64,000 nt of DNA, from contig JASPKZ010007798.1 of assembly GCA_030220185.1 (NCBI GenBank), forward strand, positions 248,001 to 312,000, written 5' to 3'. Below the pieces are notes generated by a model. The model ran no database searches and was not told the DNA's origin. It saw only the letters and a program-made list of their open reading frames with translations. Source of the DNA: Diploptera punctata. Lineage: Eukaryota; Arthropoda; Insecta; Blattodea; Blaberidae. Shown piece by piece: positions 11,147 to 23,844 of the stretch. Position numbers and translations under genes: made by a program. The stretch's first letter is position 1, and the number at the start of each line of letters is the position of its first letter.

Positions 11147-14100
11147 GTATGTTATGATCACTTAAATTTTTACATGTTCGCAATAATATTTTGTTAATTA
11201 TATACTGTATTTTTTTATTAACGAAACATCGTAAAAGTTGCCGCTATTGATACATTTATTATATTGACAACATTATTTGCAAATTGGATAATACATATTA
11301 GTATTTAAAAGAAAACAATTCTCAGCCTAATGCAGTATATTTTATCGAGCGTACACAACTAAAGATGACCATGATTATAAATTGTGTATTGTTCATTGAT
11401 CCCATAGTACGGGAGCGTACGATGACTCTAAATCCTGACAGTACAGATTTAGGAAAAATTGGGATAGTCTACGTCTCTCAAGAATTTTTTAATGGAATCC
11501 TACACAACCTAAAGATTATAAATACATTGTTTATACGGTAGTTCATTGACCTATTGTTTAAATTTAGATCTTAGTTTACCGAGCGAGTTGGCTCTATCGG
11601 CAACGTTTGGTACTCGTGTTTGGATGGTCCTGGGTCAAATACCGGTGCCGATCACCCTCACTGAGGTTTTTGTAGAGCTTCATTCACTATATTTGCATAA
11701 TTATATAAAAAAGCGTAAGAAATGTTTAAACAGAAAGTGCAAAATATTTAAAATAGTACGAAACATTATTACAAACAGTAAAAACATGGGGTCAACAGTG
11801 GCATAAGAATTGTATGGAAAGTTGTGAGCGACAATTACTAGACTTGAGCCCAAATCTATACACCTGTCAGAACTAAGTGTCATATGCTTCCATACTATGA
11901 TCTTTTTGTTTTAAAGACCCCTTTAATATGTAGATCATATAGCGTCTATTTAATACATTTGTATAATTATTTATATATTTAATGATATGAAATTGTGAAT
12001 GATGAAATAAGTCACGGTAGTGAAATTCCAACCCCCTATTTATCTTGATGATTGAGGAAAACCACAGTCAATATGCAAAGTGTAGAATTAATTTAAATAA
12101 GGATAGAGCATTGAACTTTCATAGGAAAAATCACTATAAGGTTTAATTTAAGATTTATACTCCCTAAGAAACAGTTCTCCTGAATGACATAACATCCGTC
12201 GAGATATTACTGAAGATGAAACCTCATAGGTTTTAAAACTGGTATAATTAGACGACTGGATATGAGGTGAGGTGTGGTATACTTAACATTGCAAAAAATT
12301 TCAATCTAATTGCTTATGCCACTGATGCACTAAACACTTTTAAACAAGTTTTAAACATCTTCCAATGTTGCAACGATCTTTTTTTTTACATTTACATATT
12401 TAAAAACGATCATCCTACATTGCTTACTTGCTACTTTCTGCTATTTTCCCTCCTTCCTATGTTGTTCCAACGTTGCCACCATCGATAACCCAAAATTCTC
12501 CAGATGTTGCCAACATCACTTCTACGTTCCCCGGATTTCACCTACGATAGAGTAATTGATTTGTGTTACAGTAATTGCTTTAGGTTTGGTTAGCTTTTAG
12601 GTTCCTTGCTTTTTAAATGTGATTCCACATTCCCTGGATTTCACCTACGTTAGAGTAATTGATTTGTGTTACAGTAATTGCTTTAGGTTTGGTTAGCTTT
12701 TAGGTTCCTTGCTTTTTAAATGTGATTTGATACGTAAAATAAATTACCTCTTCATATCTGTTATTCTATGAAAAATTCAAAATGTTGGACAGTTACCACG
12801 TAAAATCATATTTCCACTAGTTCATTTCGTGTTAATTATACATATTTAGACAAGTTCTGGGAATTTTGTGTCAATGTTGGTCATACTGATTTCACATACG
12901 TATACTGCCAACTGCTGGAGGTTGCATTTATCTTTCTGGGATTACATGGAGCACTAGCGCATGCGCATTGCGATTTTATAGAACTTAGAAGAATTTTTTT
13001 TGCGACGGTAAGTACACCTTATCCGTGAGGTGTAAAGAAATTTAATTGAAATCTTAAAGGATAGAACAACTCATCACCTTATTGTAATATCTTGGGTAAT
13101 CATTCTCAGATATATAGAAAGAATCTGTTCCTTGTAAGTTATGCTATTCTTTACTGATTGTTAGAAGTAATAAGCTTAAGAGGTCTTCAAGGTGTAAAAG
13201 TCCTTCATATAAAGGTTGTAATTTATAAATGTATGTAATTTGTGTCCCGCGCCGTAGCCGAGCGGTTAAGGTAGGAAGCCTTGGCGCAGAGCTACGGGAC
13301 TTGCGCTGGTTCGAGTCTCCATGGGGGAAGACATTTTCTCATGGTATTTCGGCCAGTATGGGACCGGTGCCCACCCAGCATCGTGAGGCAATTGGGTAGC
13401 TACAATAAATAGCGGCTCCAGGTTGAGGAACCAGCTATAACGGCTGGGGGACTCGACATGCTAACCACATGTCACCCCTACACTGGCTGTTGATAATCTA
13501 CCTCTGTGATTGACACATGTGGATGTGAAGGGCCAGCAGCCGACTGGTAAAAGGGCAACCGCTGAAAAGTGGAAAGACCCTCAATCGGAATATAATTTGT
13601 CAGTCATGAAGGTGTGTCCCAGAGATAACTGTATAAGATAACATTGAAGTCAATTAATGTTGCCTTTATTATATGCTCCATATTTTATTTTGAAACACTA
13701 AATCAAACTTAGTATTGTATTGTATTGTAAGCCTATGTTTTCCCTTTACTGAGATTTAGGCACTCTCCCCCTACAGGGAAGAATTTGAACCATACTAATT
13801 TAATACTGTTAATATTGTTTTCGTATAGATGTCATTTTGAGTGGTATGTGGTCAGCGTTCCGCCTCATACTGACATCTAGGAAACCAAGGTAGTACTAGG
13901 ACGGGGAAATTCGGTAAATTTTGCTTAGAGGCCTTTCCATTCAGGCTTAAGGATTTTTTTATGAGCCTGAAAATCTTCAGACTCGGGACCCACGGCTTAA
14001 AGTCCCTCCCGGAGGACTTGCTCCTTGAATTTTTCCATCCTAAAAAATCCATCGACCCCGGCCGGGTTTGAACCCGCGACCCTTGGGACCAGAGGCAAGG

Positions 14101-17100
14101 AGCATAACCACTAGTCCACCGTGGCCGACTATCAAACTTAGTGAGATAGTTGATTCAACAAGGTAGTATATTAATATCTCATGAGTAATGTTGGTTTTGT
14201 TGGAATAGTTGTTACCATGCTTGGTTTTGGTTTCTCAGTTTGCATGCCGAAACCTACCTTGAAATTTCTTCCAGAGAAGCATTGTGATGTACAAAGGCAG
14301 TGTTCAAAAAATTATCTGCCATTTTTAATTGCAAGGCAATAAAATCCTGCATCAAATCTCATTGAAGTGTAGGGAAATAATACAACTCCTGTATTGGCAG
14401 ACTGGATCCCTCTCACTACTTGCCGTCATGCCTCATCTCGTCTCACTTCATTCTACTCTTAACTCATGCAGGGATAGTCTATATGTCTGCTCTGTACTGT
14501 GGGTTGCCATTGCTGAATTCTGGTTTCAATTTCAGTGCCTTACAGTTAAAAAGGCAGGTAATTTTTGGATATGGCCTTGGTACATCACGCTTTTCTGGGA
14601 GAAATTTCAAGGTAGGTTTTGGCATACAATGGTTGACAGTTTCTTTGTAAGGAAGGTTCCCGCCAACTCGTTACAACATGGAGAGAAGGAAAGCCAATCA
14701 TGTTTAAGGAGAGTTGTGAAATATCCTATCACAATCCCCACCTTAAAGGGGGAGGTTGTACAGTTTGAAAATAGTGACAGGATCTTTTTTTCCTTAGAGA
14801 AAATAAACTATAATGATCTGATCTTCTATAAATGTTTTTGAAAGATTAGCATAATGTGATACAAGACTTATAAACTGTAATAAGAAGCCTTCTTACTGAT
14901 TGAAAGATTTACTTGTGTCTATTCTAATGCAACTAACTATACTTTCATATTTGAAGAGAAAAATTATACGCTCAGACCAGGGTTTGAACTCAAGACCTTT
15001 GGCTTTCTAGGCCATTGCTCTACTGCTTAGTAGTCCAATCTTAATACAAAATTTTCTCTTATACATTGTTAATTCTCGATTGCCGAATGCTATGAGCTTT
15101 TCATGCGTTGGCACTAGGTGGATAGATAACATTAATGTGATCTCCTTTTTATTTACTCACCACTTTGGCAGACCACTTTACATAAGTAATATATACTAGT
15201 ATTAATTACAGATTATGATAATGATATAACTAATAAAATAGCAAAATTCCAGGGAATATGTGGTACGATAAAACGATCACTAAATAACAAAACAACAAGA
15301 GAGACCCAGTTGAAATTTTATAAAACGTTGGCAGTACCGGGACTGCTCCATGTTCAGAAGCCTGGATACATAAAAAACAAGATCTAAGTATGATAACGGC
15401 GGCATCTGAGTACTCCAATCTTAATACAAAATTTTCTCTTATACATTGTTAATTCTCGATTGCCGAATGCTATGAGCTTTTCATGCGTTGGCACTAGGTG
15501 GATAGATAACATTAATGTGATCTCCTTTTTATTTACTCACCACTTTGGCAGACCACTTTACATAAGTAATATATACTAGTATTAATTACAGATTATGATA
15601 ATGATATAACTAATAAAATAGCAAAATTCCAGGGAATATGTGGTACGATAAAACGATCACTAAATAACAAAACAACAAGAGAGACCCAGTTGAAATTTTA
15701 TAAAACGTTGGCAGTACCGGGACTGCTCCATGTTCAGAAGCCTGGATACATAAAAAACAAGATCTAAGAATGATAACGGCGGCAGAAATGAAATTTTTGA
15801 GATCTGTTAAAGGGTGCACTAAGGAAGACAGAATCAAGAACACAGAAATAAGACAGGAACTTGAAATATTTGCAATAACTGATAAAATAGATACATACAG
15901 ACAAAAATGGAAGCAACACATAGACAGAATGAATGAAGATAGATATCCAAAACAAATAACAAAATACAAACCTTAAGGCACCCAAGATGTGGGCAGACCT
16001 AGAAAGAGATGGGCTGAAGTTGGAACGGGTCAACAGACCTAATCCATGAATGCAGATGATGATGGTGATTAATTACAGAGAGGAGTGCAAGATGAGTATT
16101 AAGTTTAAATTTGTGTATAATGTAACTGTATGAGAATTGATGATGGAGAGAAGGGAGGAGGTGAAACCTGGTACTATCATGTACCCTACTCCTGTCAAAA
16201 TGCATCAAGGCTTAATGTTCCCATCCAATAGAGGGAAGATGGGTTTGGAATTTAATCCAGGCTTCTGGTGCACAATCTAGTGATAGAAATTATACACCAT
16301 TTTACCTCTGGGATTGAAAATATTACAACTAAAATTTTAAATCTTGCCAGGTATCAAATTCAAAACCTTATAGTCAAGAAGCGTCCACCGCTATGGTCCT
16401 AAGGTAGCATGCTGCCTTGTCACGCAGCGGGCCTGGGTTCGATCCCTGCTCGGGACAAGTTTCCTGGGTGAGGTTTTTTGGGGTTTTTCCTCACTTGTAA
16501 GACAAATGTCAGGATACTATAAGGCCCAAACGGTCCCGAATATCATCTGGCCATCATTATCATCAATATCATATTCACCTCATTAGATTAAGTTTAGGTT
16601 TAAGGCCTCTCCTGGCGCATCATTACCCATCATCATCATCCATCATATCATTGGGGCAGCATAACTCTGCCTTCCAGGCGCCCCAACCCAGAAGTGGGTT
16701 ACATTATGACAGTAGCAGGAGAGAATACCTGAAATGTCGAATGATTAACAGGTGGCATTAAACAAAAAAAAATGTCAAAAAGCAAACATGCTACCATCTC
16801 TACTCTAAATAGAAATTTGATTTTGAATCTTGAAGTATAATATTTCATTAAATGTTTCAACGTTAATGTATTTATTAATAGTTTAATTTTTACATTACAG
16901 GTTATTAATAGTTTTGCTGAGTATAGTGCAGAAGATTGTTGGTCACTTGGATTAAATAAAGCAAATCTACTTTGTTCATCATGTGAAACACTGCCTACTT
17001 TTGACCTTGGCATTCTTAAGTAAGATTTATGGTGATTTTTTCATTTATTAATTTTTTTTGTATGATATCTGTAATTTCTTCATATGGATACTGACAATCC

Positions 17101-19283
17101 TTTACTTTATTTCTCTCTTGAGCTCTTGTTTCTCTTAAAGAGACTCAAGCGCTCTCCCCCTATAGGGGAGAAATTCAACCATACCAATTTAGTCACTTGT
17201 TTTTGGATAGATGTCATTGAGTGGCCTGAGGTCAGTGTTCCACCTCATAGTGACATCTAGAAAACCAAGTTAGTACTAGGATGGGAAAATTTGGTAATTT
17301 TGCTTAGATGCCTTTTTATTCAATATAAAGGATCTTTTCGAGCCTGAAAATATTCAGACTAGGGATCCACAGCTTAAAGTCCCTCCCAGAGAACTTACTC
17401 CTTGGATTTTTCCATCTTAAAAAATCAATCGACTCCACCGGGTTTCAACCTGTGACCCTTGGGACCAGAGGCAAGGAGCATAACCACTATTCCCACTGCA
17501 GCCAACCCTTTAAGAAAGAAAAATTAACGCTTGAACTGGGACTTGAATCCTGGATCTCTGAGATCCAGGGTTCAAGTTCTGGTAAAGTAAAGTAAAGTAT
17601 TCCCACTACGGGCCTCAGGAGGCCCTTGGGGTAGTGGGAGGTTAAGGCTCCCACTTTTTCTGGACAATCGGCACTTGATGTTGGCCGGGTTGTCAGCCCT
17701 GCGTGACGTCCGCCTTTACCCCCAGAACAAGCATCTGTTACTCATTTCCGTTAAAGGCTGAGTCGACCCCAGGGCCATAGTGCCGCCAGAAGGTTTGGGT
17801 CAGCATTAATTGTTCTATCTTAAATAAAACTCTATCCAGGATTGGGAAGTGTTTACTTAAAAACATCAAAATCCTTTACTTTATCTGAATTTAATCATTA
17901 TTAACTGTAGAGATTGAGCTTGCTAGCGTATTCATCCTCAGCAAAAATCCTTTCTAATAGTCCTAGGTATCATCTTCCTTATGGTTTGTAGTTCAGTAAG
18001 ATTCTTTTTGTCAACATCCTCTGTATGTGATGATGTCAGTATTACTTCATTTTATCTGGTCATATAGTCAAACATTTGGAGTTCTTTTCTTGTATTGTGC
18101 TTCTTATCTAGTAGTGAATGGCCTATTATATAACTTAAAAACTTTGTTTCGGCTACTTCTATTCATCTTTTAGAAAAATTTGTTGAGCAAGTTATTGGAA
18201 AGTTAAAAAAAAACTTTTGAATTTGAGCATAAAGCAAAAGCTAAAATTCTCAAGTAAAATGGAAGGTGGTGCAAGTTTGTAGACTGTTTGGTGTAAAGAA
18301 ATAAACATCTCAGATGTTCAGAAGAATAAAAAATAAACTTCAGATCCAGAAGTGTGTGCTTGTTATGATCATTTTACACAGTTTAGATCTTTAATATCTT
18401 GTCCAGGATAAGATACGAGGACTAATTTGTTGCTTGGGACTAGTTCAGGTTAGGGTTCGGTAGGAGCTGGATTCTCACCAAAGGTTTACGCAAGGAAGAA
18501 AAGTGATATGTTAATGGGTAAATGACTGGAGGCTGGCGTAGAGTTAACACGATGTATTTTTATACTTTAGTAGATGATACACCAGTCGGTCCTCTGACTG
18601 CTTTCTAGAGTTCCAAAGCACAATGTAGGATGTTGGAGACGTTCTAGTAATGTGCTCTGTTAGACATAGGACTAACAACTAAGCGTGTGTCCTGTTAGAA
18701 GTAAAGCTAGCAGTTAACTGATTGTTCGACTGCGGGCCAACAAGCAAGTGTGCCCTGTTAGATGTCGGGCTAACAACCAACTGATGTGCGATGCTCGTCG
18801 CGAATAATTTATTTGGTTTATTAGGTATTTTGTGATTCCGCCCACATATATGCTTTGGACCTCCTTACAAATTAACAAATTTTACAAGTTCTGGGGTTGG
18901 CTCCCCTCTCCTCTATATCGCATTTCCAAAGGTGCTGGTTTACGCCCATTCTCCATTACTGAGGGATGTTCAAACCTTCCATATATGTTTCTTATGTTGG
19001 CAGAATAATTATGTTTATTTTTCCTATAACGACTTGCTAATGCCACGTCTCCGATAAAGACGTCATCTGTCATGTCAATATCTTATTGTGTAAAATGTCA
19101 TCTGTTAGCTTGGGGATTCATGTCGAGTTTGACAGTTACCTACCTGGCCGCGTCTTTTGTTACAAAGAGACAGTTCGGATTCCTTTCCCCATTGCATTCG
19201 GCACGCTGCCGCTGGAAAAAAACCCATGAGTTATACCTGACTTTTCCTGAGTAATAACTTTATGATGTATGTAATTTATTAAG

Positions 19284-19325
<42 letters not shown>

Positions 19326-22300
19326 CGTATATTGTTCTAGTTATCTATTTATTTCTATTTTCATTATACTAAAGATGGTTCCCTAATTATTTTGAATCCA
19401 AACTCGGTATAATTCGGATTATTATTATTCTTTTTATATTTTGGCCTATATTACGTTTGAATAAAATACCTTTTTATTATTAGATACTGGGAAACAATTC
19501 CTAGACCTAATATCGGTACAAATAACAAAGAAGCAAATTCTGTTAGAAAACAACTGATATTGTTTGCTTTTCTTCAGGATAAATGAATGTGTGTCCTTTA
19601 AACATTTGTGTGAATAGAATTTCAAGTGTTACAAAGTTATTTGGCTTAAATATGCCTTTAAAAAACTAAATTTACAATTTAGTGGACTTTAAATTTTACA
19701 GACACCTCTCAGCCAGTCTGTTAAATCAAGGATTTACTCATATGTTACTTCCTATTGTAATTTTATAATCCATCATATATACCTGTTCCAGCTTTTTCTA
19801 TACACTTTCCTAGTTTTTTTTTTTGACAGTGACACAATATTTTTTATAATTTGCTTGATTCCCATTATTTCTCAATTAATATTTTAAATGCTGTATTCAT
19901 CTTTCTTGTTTATTTTTGTCTTTTTTTTAACTTAATTATCCATTTTGGGAATCCTACATTTTAATGTTTACTAAACAATTCTAATAGTATATTTATATAT
20001 TCTAGGGAACATTGTAATCAATGCTGTCACAGGGATGAAAGTGGATACGCAATTAAAAAGTATGCTCAGGCACGACTGGAAGTTTGTACTTGTAAGTTTG
20101 GTGCTTATCCTCAAATTCAAGGTAAGAAACATATTAATCGTCTATAGTATGATACTAGTCTTCAGTTTAATTACTGAATTTTCTATTTTTACTCATTTGT
20201 CAAGGCAAATGATGGAATTGAATTTCATTATCAGGATCCATTCATCATAATTATCATTATCTATATATTAATATGTGAAGAAAAAATGTTGTACTCCTTT
20301 CTAAGCACATTGTGCGCATGGAGGAGTGTGATATTTGGCATAATTAAACCTCATAGAGAAGGAGTGCAGAAAAATAAAATTTATGTATAATATGTGTTAC
20401 AAATAAATTAAATTAAACAAAATAAAATAAATTGTCTCTAAGGAATTTATCTGTAATGCTCATTAATTGTTTACGTTCATACTGAAAGTGCATTGTTGTA
20501 AAAAGAAAATTATGCAGCAGCAATGTGAATTGACTTACTCTCGTGTATTTATTATTAGTGATTTAAAAAAAAAGTACATTTTATTATTTAAATGTAAATT
20601 AAACATATTGATAGAATGCCAGAAGAAAGATTCCCAAAATTATTGCTAAATTATAAACCACACGGAAGGAGAAATGTTAGATGCCCACACAGAAGAAGGT
20701 CTGAACAATTTTAACAATTCTAGCTTTCATGAAACCGGAACGAGCCAACAGGCTTAATCCCTGGATGATGATGATGTAAATTAAACTCTGTCTAATCTTT
20801 GTTTCAGTAATGTCATTACATTTTTTTTGTATTTACATATTCACACCTACTTCCATTATGCCTCGACATAGAACATTGACGGGTTGGAATGAGAGCCAAA
20901 GAAGAAGGGATATATATTCCCGTGTACATAATAATAGGCCAAATGCAAATTTAAATAGTATACAAATGTCAAATGATGCATTATTGTTTTTAAATATGGC
21001 TTAGCCAAGCTATACCACATATTTTCTATCGTTCGTATTTTTAAAATAAATTGAAAATTAATGCATAATGATGTATTAGTGACAAACTTGAAAATTTAAT
21101 GAATTGTGGTTGAATTTCGACTACTAGTATATATAAATATGTGGTCACACACAGAAATTCTTTATGTAATGGAAATGGACAGTTGATGATGAATGAGGAA
21201 AGTTTTAAAGAAGTGGCTGAATTCATATACATAGAAACAATAATAACAAAAAGGAATAACCTGCAGAAAGAAATTAAACATAGGCATTAATTCTGAAAAT
21301 GCATGCTATTGTGATTTACAGGAACTTTTGTCATCCCATCCCAAAAAGCTTAAAATATATAACTGGTGTGCTAAAAACCAAACTAAACTCAATGGCATGA
21401 AAGGCCCTTGGCCTAGCTGCCAGCTGTTCACACGTATCATATGTGGACAATACCAGCCATTACATAAGTAACATGTGGTCAGCATGTCGTGTCCACAGCT
21501 GTTATCCAAAATTTTCATGATGCTGCATGGGCAGCAGTTCACACACTGGCCAAAATTTCATGAGAAACATTTTTTCGCAATGGGAACTTGAATTGGTACA
21601 TATCCTGTAGCTCACCATGATGCGAGACAACTATTATGTTATACATTTAATTACCCATTGTCATGTCTTAAATATTTTTATGATTTACTTCTATAATTTT
21701 ATTGTAATTCTTGTATATTTTGAAAGTAAGATTAATTATTTTAAATGTTATAAGAAATGTTTGAAGATATTAAAATTAAATACGTTTGTTCCAGCATTTG
21801 TCAAGAGTGACAGACCAGCCAAGTTCCCTAATCTTCAGATAAAGTATGTTAGAGGTCTTGATCCTATAATAAAATTGATGGATAAAGATGGAAATGTCCA
21901 GGATGTAAGTACATGCATACCGTGTAAATAACCGTAATTGTATTTGAAGAGAAAAATTTTTGCCCAGACTGAGACTCGAACCCCTGGGCGAAAAAATTTT
22001 TCTCTTCAAATATAATTTATCCTTCGATGAGAAGTGTTAAATTAATAATAAAATTGTCAACTGTAATTGTACCTTTATAGGGAGATAATTGGAAAATGAT
22101 ATTGAAATTTTGCCTTTAGTTTTCTCACCTTATCAAATGTTACTATATTTTATTTGAAAGGGAATTAATATAAAAATTTTATGAATTTAATTTTTCTCCC
22201 TAATTTCCAAAATATTTACATCATAAAGCGAATTCAGAAGATTTTCAAACCACTCTTTCACCAAATTGCAATAAACTACAACATGGAAATCTCAACAGAA

Positions 22301-23031
22301 AAATCTAAAGTTATAGTTTTCCTAAGAAAAGACCCAGTTTATAGTAAAATTATTATTAATAATAAAATATTAGAACAAGGTAACACATTTAACTACCTCA
22401 GATACCAAGTTACATACGAAGAGAAAAAAGATTTTAGTAAAAAAAAATAAAATTTAACAGAGTAACAGGAATTATAATTAATATTTTCAAGCCAAACACA
22501 GAACAGCAACACACACGAACTAGAATTTATAAAACACTGGCCAGACCCATATTATGTTACGGCAGTGAGGCCTGGACAATTTGCAGTGCAGATGAACAAA
22601 GATTAATTGCAGCAAAAATGAAATTTATGAGACATACTGCAGGTTACTCAAGAACAGCCATAAAAGGAATTCTGAGATTCTCAAAGAATTACAAACAGAA
22701 TCAATCATGGAATATGTACAAAAAATATAGAAACAAACTGGAAATCTCAAGTAAGAAGAATGAGCAGAACAAGAATACCACATCAAATCTTAAATTACCA
22801 GCCACCGGGCAAGAGATCTTTGGGCAGACCCTTCAAATGTTGGATGGAGGTCTATCACATGAAAGGAAGTAGGAGTAAACCTGTGACTCAAACTTTTCAT
22901 TCCCTGATAATGGCATGTGGGATTATGCCAAAACATCGGAATCAGTGGCCAGAGGCCAAACTTGAATCCAAGATGCAGAAAACCCAAGAAAAACTCTTTT
23001 ATATTCATACTTATATCCGCAAAAATCTGCA

Positions 23032-23062
<31 letters not shown>

Positions 23063-23793
23063 CTTATATATAAAAATGAATGTATGTTTGTTTGTTCATA
23101 CTTTATGCATGGTCATACAGTTGATCCGATTGTGATGGGGCTTTTTGCAAAAGTTCTGGAGATTCCCGGGATGAACATAGGCTATAAGACAGTTGTGATA
23201 CTCAGCCCTTAAAAAATCACCCTTTATAGTGGAAAATGTAGCTCTTTGGATGCTTTAATGGCTTACGCTGCCTAAACCATAACAAATACACAAAATTAAT
23301 GTGTCCAGAATTGAATATCTCAAAAAGCTCTACAAAAAAAGTCCGCGACAGCATTGTTTATCTCTTACGGATAACTACTCATAATAACCATTTTTGTCTT
23401 TCATTGATGCCAAGAAGATCGAGACAAGTATGTAGATTCCATTTTACTTATTAAACTAATTATAAGCAGTACATTGATTTTCGTCTTTATGCCAAGAAGA
23501 TCGGGATGAGTAGATTCCCAGACAATGCCGGGTAAACAGCATGGGTATTTAAAAATAATTACAATATAAATTTTTCCTTCTACTTATTTAACTAAACACA
23601 ATACTCATTAATTTTCATATTTTAGCTCATTTATGTCAAGAAGATCGGGATAAGTAGATTCCCGGGCAATCAGCACAGGGTATCTAAAAATATAAATTTA
23701 TAGTTATTTTTCCTTTTACTTATTCAACTAAACATAAAAAGCACATTGATTTTCATTTATTTAGGCGTAGCAGCACATGCCGGGAATTAGCTA

Positions 23794-23844
<51 letters not shown>

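Noticed and set aside
13250..13330. tRNA gene
   Set aside because: A- and B-boxes are present but no cloverleaf closes, and a SINE body with target duplication follows.
22760..23212. 150-codon frame ending inside the Helitron
   Set aside because: Fusion of a broken LINE-D end, a (TA)n run and the Helitron start by chance.
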